Shown piece after piece: positions 1-12,795 of a DNA stretch of 64,000 nucleotides (positions within the stretch are counted from its first letter, which is position 1; each line of letters begins with the position of its first letter). The notes under the pieces are model-generated. The model worked only from the letters and a program-made list of their open reading frames with translations, was not told the origin of the DNA and searched no databases. Origin of the DNA: Kofleriaceae bacterium (GTDB lineage Bacteria > Myxococcota_A > Polyangia > Haliangiales > Haliangiaceae). A program made the position numbers and the translations under genes. The stretch spans positions 1-64,000 of the forward strand of contig JACKDR010000018.1 of NCBI GenBank assembly GCA_020633495.1. The letters run 5' to 3'.

Positions 1-244
1 CGCGGCCCAGCCCGAGCCGGTCGTCACCCCGCCGGCGCCCGCCGTCACCGCCAAGGCCGCGCCCAAGGCCAGCGCCCCGGCCGCGGCGCCGACCAAGGCC
101 AAGACGACCACCAAGAAGGCGACCAAGCCGTCGGGCGGCATCGTCGATCCGTTCGGCGCGCCGGCGCCCGCGCCCGCGCCCAAGAAGGCCGCGCCCAAGA
201 CCAAGAAGAAGGACGCGGGCGGCATCGTCGATCCGTTCTCGTGA
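1..244 (+). CDS. C-terminal fragment of a Lys/Ala/Pro-rich protein with a GGIVDPF repeat
   Basis: Only the last 80 codons of this gene are in the window, read in the frame that starts at base 2 and stops at TGA 242-244. The visible part is low complexity, made of Ala, Pro, Lys and Thr. The heptapeptide GGIVDPF occurs twice, once internally and once as the last complete motif before the final Ser. Such tails follow kinase or TPR domains in myxobacterial proteins, but no folded domain is visible here. The function cannot be assigned. The upstream part lies outside the window. Confidence 0.6.
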   Translation, partial: AAQPEPVVTPPAPAVTAKAAPKASAPAAAPTKAKTTTKKATKPSGGIVDPFGAPAPAPAPKKAAPKTKKKDAGGIVDPFS

Positions 245-353
245 CTCGACGCACGCGGCGCACGCTTCGTACCGGGCGCGCCGGGGCCGCGGGGGCCGCG
301 TTGGATCGCCACGCCGCGTGTGTTAAAGACCGTCGCTGCACCGCGGAGGAACC

Positions 354-1769
354 GTGACCTCGCCTCGACTCTCCCATCGCGCGAGCCTCGTCGCTCGCGC
401 CCTCGTGATCGCCGCGCTGGCGGTCGCCCTCGGCGCGGTCGCGCCGCGCCTCGCCGCCGCGCAGGACGCACCCACCGCCGAGCAGCTGGCGCAGGCCAAG
501 CAGGCGTTCCTCGACGGCCGCGCGCTCCACGACAAGGGCGACCTCGCGGGCGCGGTCGAGAAGTTCAAGGAGTCGTTCCGGCTGTCGCGCAACCCGGTGC
601 TCCTCTACAACATCGCGTTCACCTTCGAGGAGCTGGGCCAGAACGACCTCGCGCTCTTCTACTACAAGAAGTACCTCTCGGACGCGCCGGCCGCCGACAG
701 CCAGCGCCCCGCCGCCGAGGCCAGCGTCAAGAAGCTCGACAAGGGCGCGCCGGCCACCGACGGTGACGGCGGCAAGGCCGACGGCGGCAAGGCCGACGGT
801 GACGGCGGCAAGGCTGACGGTGGCAAGGTCGACGGTGACGGTGGCAAGGCCGACGGCGGCAAGCCGCCGGGCCGCAAGCCCAAGCGCACCGCGGCGTCGG
901 TCGACGACTTCGAGCACAAGATCATCGAGGAGGCGCCGCCCGGCAAGCCGCTCGATCTGACCGCCTACGTCCCCGAGGACTCGGGCTGGGGCGTGACCCT
1001 GTACTACCGCGGCTCCGGCGACAGCAAGTTCACCGGCGTGCCCATGCGCGAGCGCTACAACGAGCTCGTCGGGCGCATCCCCGCCGCCAAGATGGGCGGC
1101 ACCGCGGTCCAGTACTACCTCGAGCTCCACGACGACAAGGGCGAGGTGCTGACCCGCATCGGCAAGTCGACCAGCCCCAACGTCGTCTACATCGACACCT
1201 CGGCGCGGCCCCGCTACTACCCGGATCTCGACGAGACCACCGCGGGCGGCGCCGTCGACGCCGGCCCCCGCCGCGGCGCCGGCCCCGACGACGAGAACCC
1301 CATCGGCGGCGGTGGCGCCGTCAGGCTGGCGCCCACCGGCCCCGGCTTCACCGACGTCGGCTCCAAGAAGTTCGGCTACGTCAAGTGGGGCGCCACCGGC
1401 GGCGCCATCGGCATGCTGGCGCTGTCGATGACGTTCTACCTCACGGCCTCGAACGCGTCGTCCTCGCTCGAGGGCCGGGCGATCACGTCGTCGCAGGGCA
1501 ACTGCGCCGGCGGCCCGCCGTGCGACGTCTACGACAGCGCGGCCAAGGACCTCGAGGCCTCGGGCAAGCGCGGCGAGACCATCAGCAAGGTGACCTTCAC
1601 CCTCGGCGTGGCCGCGGGCGCGGTCGCCGGCTGGTACTGGTACAAGGAGATCAAGGCGCGCAAGAAGGCCGAGAAGGGCCTGGCCACGGCCACCGGCCTG
1701 CGCTCCCTGATCGTCGCCCCCCTCGCCGGCGAGGGCCTCGTCGGCGGCGCCGCCGCCCTCCGATTCTGA
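354..1769 (+). CDS. Exported TPR-like protein with an Asp-Gly-Lys repeat linker and C-terminal membrane segment
   Basis: This is a 471-residue protein of unknown function. The GTG start at 354 follows GCGGAGGA at 343-350. Residues 1-36 form a signal peptide ending in a run of Ala. Residues 40-115 hold two TPR-like helical pairs (QAFLDGRALHDKGDLAGAV, then NIAFTFEELGQNDLALFYYK). Next comes a hydrophilic linker of DGGKADGG-type repeats (about residues 136-173) and a beta-rich region with many Tyr and Arg (about 195-290). A hydrophobic segment near residue 345-365 and a second near 405-420 suggest membrane anchoring. Similar proteins with TPR plus a C-terminal anchor are common beside kinases in Myxococcota. 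The role is inferred to lie in the cell envelope. The gene below begins 25 bases after its stop, so the two may be co-transcribed. Confidence 0.75.
   Translation: MTSPRLSHRASLVARALVIAALAVALGAVAPRLAAAQDAPTAEQLAQAKQAFLDGRALHDKGDLAGAVEKFKESFRLSRNPVLLYNIAFTFEELGQNDLALFYYKKYLSDAPAADSQRPAAEASVKKLDKGAPATDGDGGKADGGKADGDGGKADGGKVDGDGGKADGGKPPGRKPKRTAASVDDFEHKIIEEAPPGKPLDLTAYVPEDSGWGVTLYYRGSGDSKFTGVPMRERYNELVGRIPAAKMGGTAVQYYLELHDDKGEVLTRIGKSTSPNVVYIDTSARPRYYPDLDETTAGGAVDAGPRRGAGPDDENPIGGGGAVRLAPTGPGFTDVGSKKFGYVKWGATGGAIGMLALSMTFYLTASNASSSLEGRAITSSQGNCAGGPPCDVYDSAAKDLEASGKRGETISKVTFTLGVAAGAVAGWYWYKEIKARKKAEKGLATATGLRSLIVAPLAGEGLVGGAAALRF
759..864 (+). repeat. In-gene tandem repeat coding for D-G-(D)-G-G-K-A units
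   Basis: Near-identical 12- and 15-base units (gac ggc ggc aag gcc and gac ggt gac ggc ggc aag) follow each other about six times inside the exported TPR-like gene. The units differ mainly at third codon positions, so the repeat is old enough to have diverged silently. It codes for an acidic/basic flexible spacer. Confidence 0.8.
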
Positions 1770-1794
1770 CCGCGCCGACGCAAAGGCACCGCAC

Positions 1795-2439
1795 ATGCTC
1801 GCCTCCCCCCGCTCCAGCCTCGTCACCCGCCTCGCCGGCCTGGCCGCCGTCGCCACGCTCGCCGCGCTCGGCGCCTGCAACCCCTACGACCCCGACCTCG
1901 GCGACAGCCCGTTCCGCTGCGGCACCAGCGATCCGAAGTGCCCGGACGGCTACGAGTGCATGGTGTACTCGGACACCCTGCAGCTGTGCGAGCGCGGCGC
2001 CGACACCTCGTCGCCCGACGCCCGCATCGACGGCTCGGGCCTGACCTGCAACGACGACTCGTCGGTCGAGCCCAACGACGACATCAACACGGCGTGGACC
2101 ACGCCGATCCCCGACTTCGCCGAGACCGTGACGCTGGTGAGCCTGGCGATCTGCCCCGACACCGACAAGGACCTGTTCCGGTTCCGGGTCGACAGCAACG
2201 GCAAGAACATGCGCGCCACGGTGACCACCGAGATCGCCCAGGGGCAGCTGCTGCTGCAGGTCCTCAACAACCAGGGCCTCACGATCGCCAACGGCACCTC
2301 GACCGACAGCGAGCACATCGTCGTCGTCGTCAACAACCTCGCCGTCGGCACCTACTTCGTGCAGGTGGCGGCCCCCGCCGGGGTCCGCAACAACTACCAG
2401 ATCGACATCAAGACCTGCGACGTCTCAGGCTGCCCATAG
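1795..2439 (+). CDS. Lipoprotein with a PPC-like beta domain
   Basis: This is a 214-residue predicted outer-membrane lipoprotein. The N terminus is a signal peptide ending in the lipobox LGAC (Cys27). A Cys-rich stretch follows (CGTSDPKC, CPDGYEC), of the kind seen in many myxobacterial lipoproteins. After a short Asp/Ser linker the region from about residue 85 to the end resembles the bacterial pre-peptidase C-terminal (PPC) domain. Its pattern is VEPNDD, then DKDLFRFRV, then GTYFVQVAAP, then YQIDI. PPC domains usually accompany secreted proteases, but no catalytic domain is present, so the role is unknown. The last 15 bases overlap the end of the convergent small gene on the other strand. 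Confidence 0.8.
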   Translation: MLASPRSSLVTRLAGLAAVATLAALGACNPYDPDLGDSPFRCGTSDPKCPDGYECMVYSDTLQLCERGADTSSPDARIDGSGLTCNDDSSVEPNDDINTAWTTPIPDFAETVTLVSLAICPDTDKDLFRFRVDSNGKNMRATVTTEIAQGQLLLQVLNNQGLTIANGTSTDSEHIVVVVNNLAVGTYFVQVAAPAGVRNNYQIDIKTCDVSGCP

Positions 2440-2637
2440 GGCGCCGGCCGGCTGCGCCGCGAGCAGCTCGAAGCGAAACGACCAGCGCTCGTATTCCGCG
2501 CGGAGCTCGACGTCCGCGCCGGCGATCACGCGCAGCCGGGCCAGCGCGTCGCGCGCGCCGGCGACGTCCTGGGTCATCAGGCGCTGTCTGAGCGTGTGCC
2601 TCAGCTCGGCCAGCTCCTTGGCTTCCTGGTAGCTCAT
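2425..2637 (-). CDS. 70-residue small protein with a perfect Shine-Dalgarno
   Basis: This is a short helical, charged protein starting MSYQEAKELAEL, with no family that I recognise. Strong evidence that it is real is the sequence AAGGAGGT (complement of 2642-2649), a full anti-16S match placed four bases before the ATG at 2637. The product has about twelve Arg and two Lys, and its predicted helices are amphipathic. Its 3' end overlaps the end of the convergent PPC lipoprotein gene by 15 bases. It is transcribed away from the pil cluster. An inverted repeat CCAACC/GGTTGG (2656-2661 and 2675-2680) lies just upstream and could be a regulatory site. Function unknown. Confidence 0.7.
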   Translation of the reverse strand: MSYQEAKELAELRHTLRQRLMTQDVAGARDALARLRVIAGADVELRAEYERWSFRFELLAAQPAGALWAA

Positions 2638-2783
2638 GCGGACCTCCTTCAGGTTCCAACCTCGGACGACGGTCGGTTGGCGGCAACTTTTGAGACGCGC
2701 GACCACACCGTAGGTTTCGATGCGCAGGGTCTCCGTCACGTCGTGCCTACATGTGGACCGGAAAGGTCCGTGCCATCGCGAGT

Positions 2784-2813
2784 TTGACTCGCTGCCGGTC
2801 CGCGGGCTACCGT
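2784..2813 (+). promoter_or_regulatory. Predicted sigma70-type promoter of the pil cluster
   Basis: TTGACT (2784-2789), an 18-base spacer and TACCGT (2808-2813) precede pilB. Transcription would start near 2820, giving a leader of about 30 bases with AAAGGGGAG (about 2836-2844) as ribosome binding site. The same -10 hexamer occurs in the promoter remnant at 48391-48396. This is prediction only. Confidence 0.5.
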
Positions 2814-2850
2814 ATGCCGAACCGCTCGATTTCAAAGGGGAGCTCGGCGA

Positions 2851-5664
<2,814 letters not shown>

Positions 5665-5671
5665 ACCGACG

Positions 5672-6883
5672 ATGGCCAAGTTCTCCTGGGAGGGCACGAC
5701 CCGCAACGGCGAGACCCGCCGCGGCACGATGGAGGCGGCGGACGAGGCCGCGGTGCAGAACCGCCTGCGCGCCGACCAGATCACGCCGCGCCGGGTCAAG
5801 AAGTCGCGCACCGACATCGTCATCACGATCGGCACCGGCGTCACCCCCGACGACCTCAAGCTGTTCACCCGGCAGCTCGCCGTCATGATCGACGCCGGCC
5901 TGCCGCTGGTGCAGGCCCTCGACATCCTCGCGACCCAGAACCAGAACCCGGCCTTCGCCAAGATCCTCTACAGCGTCAAGTCGTCGGTCGAGCAGGGCGC
6001 GACCTTCTCGGACGCGCTGCGCAAGCACCCCAAGGTCTTCGACGAGCTGTTCACGAACCTGATCGCGGCCGGCGAGGTCGGCGGCATCATGGACGCGATC
6101 CTCAACCGGCTCGCGACCTACATCGAGAAGGCGGTCAAGCTGCGCCGGCAGCTCAAGAGCGCGATGGTCTATCCGACGGCGATCTTGTTCGTCGCCGCCG
6201 GCGTCATCGCCGTGATGATGCTCAAGGTCATCCCGCAGTTCGAGTCGATGTACAAGGACTTCCCCGGCGCCAAGCTGCCCAAGCCGACCAAGGTCGTGAT
6301 CGACCTCTCGCACGGCTTCATCAACGCCTGGTACTACATCCTCGGGTCGATCATCGCGTTCGTCACGGTGGTCGGCGCCGCGCTGCGCACCGAGCGCGGC
6401 AGGGATATCCTCGACGCCGCGCTGCTGCGCATGCCGGTGATCGGGCCGGTCATCCGCAAGATCGTCGTCGCCCGCTTCACCCGGACGCTGGGCACGCTGC
6501 TGTCGTCGGGCGTGCCGATCCTCGACTCGCTCGAGATCTGCGCCAAGACCTCCGGCAACCGGGTCGTCCAGCGCGGCATCATGCACGCGCGCGCCAAGAT
6601 CTCCGAGGGCCAGGACCTCGCCGGGCCGCTGACCGAGACCGGCGTCTTCCCGTCGATGGTCGTCCAGATGATCGGCGTCGGTGAGCAGACCGGCGCGATG
6701 GACCAGATGCTCAACAAGGTCGCCGACTTCTACGAAGAAGAGGTCGACGTCGCGGTCGGCAACCTGACCGCGATGATCGAGCCGATCATGATGGCGTTCC
6801 TGGGCGTCGTCGTCGGCGGCCTGCTGATCGCGATGTACATGCCGATCTTCGAGCTCGCCGGCCAGATCGACGCCGGCAGCTGA
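5672..6883 (+). CDS. pilC: PilC, type IV pilus inner-membrane platform protein
   Basis: This is a 403-residue member of the GspF/PilC family that seats the PilB and PilT motors. It starts MAKFSWEG, which is typical for PilC. Two duplicated GspF domains are seen, at about residues 68-191 and 271-395. Each begins with a FTRQLA/FTRTLG-type motif and carries the conserved G(E/V)xxG turn (AAGEVGGIMD and GVGEQTGAMD). Three membrane spans are expected, near residues 168-190, 215-240 and 372-395. Family length is about 400, so the gene is complete. It closes the pilBTC run, with the sensor kinase 52 bases downstream. Confidence 0.96.
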   Translation: MAKFSWEGTTRNGETRRGTMEAADEAAVQNRLRADQITPRRVKKSRTDIVITIGTGVTPDDLKLFTRQLAVMIDAGLPLVQALDILATQNQNPAFAKILYSVKSSVEQGATFSDALRKHPKVFDELFTNLIAAGEVGGIMDAILNRLATYIEKAVKLRRQLKSAMVYPTAILFVAAGVIAVMMLKVIPQFESMYKDFPGAKLPKPTKVVIDLSHGFINAWYYILGSIIAFVTVVGAALRTERGRDILDAALLRMPVIGPVIRKIVVARFTRTLGTLLSSGVPILDSLEICAKTSGNRVVQRGIMHARAKISEGQDLAGPLTETGVFPSMVVQMIGVGEQTGAMDQMLNKVADFYEEEVDVAVGNLTAMIEPIMMAFLGVVVGGLLIAMYMPIFELAGQIDAGS

Positions 6884-6935
6884 GCCGCCCGCCTCGCGCC
6901 GGGCCCGGCTCGCCGGCCCGGGGCCGCCGCCCCCG

Positions 6936-8618
6936 ATGGAACCGCCCTCTCCCGCCGAGTCGCTGACCGCCGCACGTCCCCCCGCCTGGCCCGGCCACGA
7001 TCTGCGGCGCCGGCTGACCTGGCTGATCGTGCTGCGCACCGGCGTGATCAGCATCGTCCTGGGCCTGGCGCTGTGGGTGTCGTGGATCAACGAGGTCGAT
7101 CCGTCGGGCGCGGCGTCGCTGACCCTGGTCGGCATCGTCGCGACGACCTACGTCATGACGCTGGTCTACTCGCTGCTCTTGCGGGCCGGGGTCGCCGCCG
7201 AGCGCCTGGTGTGGCCCGAGATCGTCGGCGACCTCGCGGTGACCTCGCTGCTGGTCCACGTCACCGGTGGCGCCCAGAGCGCCTACACGTTCTTCTTCGC
7301 GCTGACGATCGTCGGCGCCGCGGCGGTGCGATCGCGCGGCGCCACCGTCGCGGTGACGCTGACCTCGATGGCGCTGTTCAGCCTGGTCGCGCTGTCGGCG
7401 TGGCAGGCGGTGGTGCCGCTGCCGTCGCTGCCGCCGGTCACGCCCAGCGCCCAGACCACGCCGCTGTTCCTGCGGTCGCTGGGCCTCAACCTCGCCACCC
7501 AGGTCGGGGTCGGCGTCCTCGGCTACCTGCTGGCCGGCGAGCTGCAGCGCACCGAGGCGTCGCTGGCCAGCGAGCGCCGGGTCGTCGCCGACCTGGTCAC
7601 GCTGCACGAGGACATCGTCCGGTCGCTGACCTCGGGGCTGGTCACCGTCGACCTCGACGGCCACGTCCTCACGATCAACGAGGCGGCGTCGGAGCTGCTC
7701 GGCGCCGCCTCGCCCGGCACCGGCGGCGACGTCGAGGCCATCCTCCCCGGGCTGCGCGCCCGCCTCGACGAGCTGGCGCCGCTCGACGCGCTGCGCCGCG
7801 CCGACCTGGTGATCGACCGCGCCGACGGCCCACTCGCGCTCGGCATCTCGGTGTCGCCGCTGCGCGACGTCCACGATCGCGTCGTCGGCCGGGTCATCAA
7901 CTTCACCGACCTCACCGAGCTGCGCCGGATGGAGCGCCAGGTCAAGCACGCCGAGCGGATGGCGACGGTCGGCCAGCTCGCCGCCGGCATCGCCCACGAG
8001 ATCCGCAACCCGCTGGCGTCGATGTCGGGCTCGATCGAGCTGCTCCAGCAGCTGCCCGGCGCGTCGGACGACGATCGCGCGCTGATGGCGATCGTCATCC
8101 GCGAGATCGACCGCCTCAACGCGCTCATCAACGACCTGCTCGACTATGCCAACCCCCGGCCCCGCGAGTCGGTGCCGTTCGACTTCGCGCACCTCGTCGA
8201 GGAGACCCTGCAGGTGGCGCGGCAGGACCGCGGCGCCCTCGCCGTCGAGGTCGCGCTGGCGCGCCCGGCCGAAGCGGTCGAGGTGGTCGCCGACGCCGCC
8301 AAGCTGCGCCAGGTGGTGTGGAACCTGGTCCGCAACGCCAGCGACGCCGCGGCCACCGGCGGCAGCCACGTCCACGTCTCGGTGCGCGCGACCCGGGACG
8401 CCGCGATCCTCGAGGTCGCCGACGACGGCCCCGGCATCGCGCCCGACAAGCTGGCGCGGGTGTTCGACCCGTTCTTCACCACCAAGAAGCGCGGCACCGG
8501 CCTGGGCCTGGCGACCTGCCACAACGTCGTCACCGAGCACGGCGGCACGATCGAGGTCGCCAGCGAGCCTGGCCAGGGCACGATGTTCGTGGTCACGTTG
8601 CCGCGCACCCAGGCCTGA
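6936..8618 (+). CDS. PilS-like membrane sensor histidine kinase
   Basis: This is a 560-residue sensor kinase. About six hydrophobic segments fill residues 25-205 and resemble the PilS membrane domain. A PAS-type domain follows (about 225-330, including VDLDGHVLTINEAASELL). The HisKA dimer domain has the phosphoacceptor His354 in AHEIRNPLASM. The HATPase domain shows the N box (NLVRNASDAA), G1 (DDGPGIAP), F box (FDPFFTTK) and G2 (GTGLGLATC). Position behind pilBTC suggests it controls pilin transcription, as PilS does with the sigma54 activator PilR. No pilR follows here, which is unusual, and the partner must lie elsewhere. Kinase function is firm; the pilus link is inference. Confidence 0.85.
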   Translation: MEPPSPAESLTAARPPAWPGHDLRRRLTWLIVLRTGVISIVLGLALWVSWINEVDPSGAASLTLVGIVATTYVMTLVYSLLLRAGVAAERLVWPEIVGDLAVTSLLVHVTGGAQSAYTFFFALTIVGAAAVRSRGATVAVTLTSMALFSLVALSAWQAVVPLPSLPPVTPSAQTTPLFLRSLGLNLATQVGVGVLGYLLAGELQRTEASLASERRVVADLVTLHEDIVRSLTSGLVTVDLDGHVLTINEAASELLGAASPGTGGDVEAILPGLRARLDELAPLDALRRADLVIDRADGPLALGISVSPLRDVHDRVVGRVINFTDLTELRRMERQVKHAERMATVGQLAAGIAHEIRNPLASMSGSIELLQQLPGASDDDRALMAIVIREIDRLNALINDLLDYANPRPRESVPFDFAHLVEETLQVARQDRGALAVEVALARPAEAVEVVADAAKLRQVVWNLVRNASDAAATGGSHVHVSVRATRDAAILEVADDGPGIAPDKLARVFDPFFTTKKRGTGLGLATCHNVVTEHGGTIEVASEPGQGTMFVVTLPRTQA

Positions 8619-8632
8619 TAGACTGCGCGCCG

Positions 8633-8941
8633 ATGACCCCGCGCTGCCCCCTGTGCGCCGGCGAGCTCGGCCCGGACGCGGTCCCGGTGTGTGGCGCCTG
8701 CCATCGCCGCGCCCTCGGGCCGGTGCGGACCACCGCCGAGTTCGCCGTCCCGATGGTCGCGAGCGCCGTCCCCGAGCCCGCGCCGCCGCCGCCGTCGGCC
8801 GACACCTGCAGCTGGTGCGGCAAGGCCGGCGCCGAGGTCAAGAAGCTGCTCGGCAACGGCGCGGTGGCGATCTGCGACGGCTGCGTGGCGCTGTGCGCCG
8901 ACGTCCTCGACGCCGAGCTCGGCGACGGCTGGCGCGGCTGA
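8633..8941 (+). CDS. Small double zinc-finger protein with a stand-alone ClpX-type ZBD
   Basis: This 102-residue protein has two zinc modules. The first is CPLC...CGAC (Cys5, 8, 20, 23). The second, Cys59-x2-Cys62-x18-Cys81-x2-Cys84, has the same spacing as the N-terminal zinc-binding domain of ClpX and shares its sequence pattern (CSWCGK, then EVKKL, then AICDGCVALC). In ClpX this domain dimerises and binds adaptors and substrates. Here it is not joined to an AAA+ ATPase. The ATG at 8633 is 14 bases after the kinase stop, so the two are likely co-transcribed. It could act as an adaptor-binding decoy or in another protein contact. That role is inference. A ClpX adaptor gene (SspB-like) lies at 25279-26106. 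Confidence 0.8.
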   Translation: MTPRCPLCAGELGPDAVPVCGACHRRALGPVRTTAEFAVPMVASAVPEPAPPPPSADTCSWCGKAGAEVKKLLGNGAVAICDGCVALCADVLDAELGDGWRG

Positions 8942-8969
8942 CGCGACGCGCCCGGCCTCGCCCGGGGGA

Positions 8970-9779
8970 TCAGCCCGCGATCAGCTCCTCGAGCTGGCCG
9001 ACCGTGGCGGGATCGGCGACCCGCACCGCCTGCGCCCACGGCGACGTCGGCATCGCCTGGGCGGCGCGACGGCGGTAGTCGGCGGCGTAGTCGGCGTGGC
9101 CCTTGCGCTCCCAGGCGACCGCGAGGTCGTGGCAGCGCTCGGCCTCGAGCCCGGGATCGAGCTCGCCGGTGTCCCAGACCGCCTCGAAGGCGCGGATCGC
9201 CTCGTCGAGGCGGCCGGCGGCGAGCAGCGCGAGGCCGCGGGTGTGGAGGAACGCCGGCACCTCGGGCCGGGTCGCCAGGGCCTCGTCGATCAACGCCAGC
9301 GCCTCGCGGCCCGCGGCCGCCGCCGCCGCGGCCGCACCGCCGTCAGGTCCCGCGCCGTCGTCCACGCCCGCCTCCGCCGCGGCGCCGCCGCGGGCCAGGC
9401 CGTAGGCGCGGTTGTTGAGCCAGGCCGCGCGCAACGGCGCGGCCAGGGCGTCGCCGTCGATCGCGGCCAGGGCGCGCCGCGCCCGCGGCCAGTCGCGATC
9501 GAGCAGCCACGACCCGGCGACCGAGACCCGGGCGGCGTCGCGGGCGCCCGGGCTGAGGACGCCGAGCACGCGGTAGCGCCGCCGCGCCTTGCCGGTGTCG
9601 CCGGCGCGGAACGCGGCGTGGGCCAGCCGCGGCATCAGGATCGAGCCCAGCGCGTACCACAGCAGCCACACGCCGCCGGCCGCGGCCGGCAGGGGCAGCC
9701 GGGTCGTGCTCTGCAGCGCCACCGCGACGGCCGCCAGGACCGCGGCGACCGCGACAGCGTGGAGGAGGCGGCGCCACAC
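8970..9779 (-). CDS. Membrane-anchored TPR-like protein
   Basis: This is a 269-residue protein of unknown function. Two N-terminal hydrophobic segments (about residues 5-22 and 30-50) anchor it. The rest is Ala-rich helical repeats of TPR type, for example ARVSVAGSWLLDRDWPRARR and TRGLALLAAGRLDEAIRAFE. An Ala/Gly run near residues 133-158 breaks the repeat array and may be a linker. It converges with the zinc-finger gene (28-base gap) and diverges from miaB (29 bases between starts). No catalytic motif is seen. The function may be scaffolding, but that is a guess. Confidence 0.65.
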   Translation of the reverse strand: MWRRLLHAVAVAAVLAAVAVALQSTTRLPLPAAAGGVWLLWYALGSILMPRLAHAAFRAGDTGKARRRYRVLGVLSPGARDAARVSVAGSWLLDRDWPRARRALAAIDGDALAAPLRAAWLNNRAYGLARGGAAAEAGVDDGAGPDGGAAAAAAAAGREALALIDEALATRPEVPAFLHTRGLALLAAGRLDEAIRAFEAVWDTGELDPGLEAERCHDLAVAWERKGHADYAADYRRRAAQAMPTSPWAQAVRVADPATVGQLEELIAG

Positions 9780-9808
9780 GCCTCCAGGATAGCGCCCGGG
9801 GCAGGCCC

Positions 9809-11290
<1,482 letters not shown>

Positions 11291-11299
11291 CGACGGGCG

Positions 11300-11503
11300 C
11301 TAGCGACGGAACAGCGTCAGCACGCCGACGGCGATCAGGACGCCGCCGAGGATGTAGTCCAGCGGCGGCACCAGGCCGAACGCGATCCCGGCGGTCCCGA
11401 CGCCGATGCCGATCAGGCCCAGCAGCAGCTGTGACTTGCGGTTGCGCTTGACCACCTCGGTCAGGCGATCTTCGGGCGGCGGCGTCGACGCGGGCTCCGA
11501 CAT
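11300..11503 (-). CDS. Small two-helix membrane protein
   Basis: This is a 67-residue hypothetical protein. A charged N terminus (about residues 1-24, with KRNRKSQ) is followed by two hydrophobic helices rich in Gly, Leu and Ile (about 26-44 and 47-64), then the end LFRR. It has no recognised family. The gene lies 13 bases after the lipase-like gene in the same direction and converges with miaB, nine bases from its stop. It may be the last gene of a unit running from the frataxin gene. Confidence 0.6.
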   Translation of the reverse strand: MSEPASTPPPEDRLTEVVKRNRKSQLLLGLIGIGVGTAGIAFGLVPPLDYILGGVLIAVGVLTLFRR

Positions 11504-11516
11504 GGCGGGGAGCCTA

Positions 11517-12344
11517 TCACTGTCGCAGCCGCGCGATGACCTCGTCCGCGACCCGTCGGCTCGCCAGCAGGCTCAGGTGCCCGAGATCGTCGTAGACGAT
11601 CTCCTCGACGCCGGCGACCCGGGCCTGGCGCGCCCCCGGCACCAGCGCGTCCGAGCGCGACCAGATCACGGTCCACCGGGTCCGGGTCGGCAGCGGCGCC
11701 GCCCGCAGCCGCGCCAGCAGCGTCGAGCCGAAGAACAGCTCCTTGGTGGGCCGCCCCAGGCCGATCGCGGAGACGTCGGTGCCGGCGTGCGGCGCGCCGA
11801 TCGTGATCAGGTTGGCGACCACGCCGTCGCCGCCGCCGAGCTGGACGAAGTAGCGCCCGACCACGCCGCCCATGCTGTGGCCGATGACGTCGACCTGCGC
11901 GGCCCCGGTGGCGGCGCGCACCGCGTCGACGTAGCGGGCCAGGCCGCGCGCCGCGCTGGCGGTCTTGCCCAGGGTCCAGTACTCGAACCCGAGCACCGGC
12001 CCGAGCCCGGCGCGGCGCAGCCGCAGCGCCAGCGGCAGGAAGTTGGCGCGGTTCATCGCGTAGCCGTGGACGACGATGATCGGCCGCGGCCCGTGGCCGT
12101 GCTTGCCGGGCAGCCCGAGGAACCCGGTCGGGCGCGCCGCCGACAGCGCGACCGCGACGCCCCACTCGCGCAGCGCCGCGCGCAGCTGCCGCGGCGGCCC
12201 GTCGCGGTCCTTGCGGCGCCGCGACGCCGCCATCGCGGCGTGCGGCACCAGCGGGTAGATGCCGGTCGCCATCGCGGCGTCGGACAGCGCGGCGATCACG
12301 CCGCGCCACAGCAGGTGCCGGGGATGGTGGGACTTCTGCCGCAC
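11517..12344 (-). CDS. Alpha/beta hydrolase, triacylglycerol lipase-like
   Basis: This 275-residue hydrolase has the lipase pattern IIVVHGYAMN (oxyanion region, about residues 89-98). The nucleophile elbow is GHSMGG, with its Ser near residue 164. A probable catalytic His sits in DDLGHLSLL near the C terminus, and an Asp in the strand before it is likely the third triad member. The first 75 residues hold a hydrophobic stretch and no clear signal peptide. The fold and triad are visible; the substrate is not. PGAP-type lipases acting on esters or polyhydroxyalkanoate share this layout. It is transcribed with the TerB-like gene, 16 bases upstream. Confidence 0.82.
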   Translation of the reverse strand: MRQKSHHPRHLLWRGVIAALSDAAMATGIYPLVPHAAMAASRRRKDRDGPPRQLRAALREWGVAVALSAARPTGFLGLPGKHGHGPRPIIVVHGYAMNRANFLPLALRLRRAGLGPVLGFEYWTLGKTASAARGLARYVDAVRAATGAAQVDVIGHSMGGVVGRYFVQLGGGDGVVANLITIGAPHAGTDVSAIGLGRPTKELFFGSTLLARLRAAPLPTRTRWTVIWSRSDALVPGARQARVAGVEEIVYDDLGHLSLLASRRVADEVIARLRQ

Positions 12345-12360
12345 GGGTCCGCCGGCGCCG

Positions 12361-12723
12361 CTACAGCCCCGGGATCCCCGCCTCGATGTCCTTGGCGACC
12401 TCGAGCGCGATGCCCAGGTGACCGCGCAGGCGGTCGAGCAGCTCGCGCTCGGAGCCGGCGACCTCGCGGTCGACGGCGGCGATCCGGCACGCGGCGCGGT
12501 AGATGCCGCGGCGGGCGTCCTCGGACAGGTCGGCGACGCCGACGGTGTCGAGGTCGACGCGCTGCTCGAGGAACTTGTGGGCGGTGCCCCGCTCGTCGTC
12601 GGTGAGCTCGGCGGCGTCGATCAGCCGACGCAGCGCCTTGGCCTCGGCCGGGGCGACCACGCCATCGGCCCAGACCATCGCCGCCCAGACGCGGATCACG
12701 CTCAGGAACGGGGATTCGGACAT
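12361..12723 (-). CDS. TerB-like helical protein
   Basis: This 120-residue all-helical protein fits the TerB/DUF533 superfamily. It opens with a helix ending in MVWADGVVAPAEAKALRRLI, the typical D-G-x-(x)-x-x-E-x motif of TerB proteins. A second half-repeat, IYRAACRIAAVDREVAGSER, repeats that layout. TerB-type domains often bind divalent metal through these acidic residues and sit near membrane proteins or stress genes. No tellurium gene cluster is present, so the role is unknown. It lies between the frataxin gene and the lipase gene on the same strand. Confidence 0.72.
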   Translation of the reverse strand: MSESPFLSVIRVWAAMVWADGVVAPAEAKALRRLIDAAELTDDERGTAHKFLEQRVDLDTVGVADLSEDARRGIYRAACRIAAVDREVAGSERELLDRLRGHLGIALEVAKDIEAGIPGL

Positions 12724-12795
12724 GCCCTACGGTACGAGGCTTCGCCGGCGCCGTCCAGGGGCCGACCCGGCCGGGCCGGCCCGGCCGCGCGGCGG

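Noticed and set aside
2670..2700. Possible sigma54 promoter (TTGGC ... TTTTG) upstream of pilB
   Set aside because: The GG and GC elements do not fall at the required 10-base spacing. The sigma70-type match at 2784-2813 is better.
8146..9078. Plus-strand frames across the histidine kinase and zinc-finger genes in other phases
   Set aside because: They have Arg/Ala/Pro-rich shadow composition and no motifs; the true frames carry clear domain signatures.
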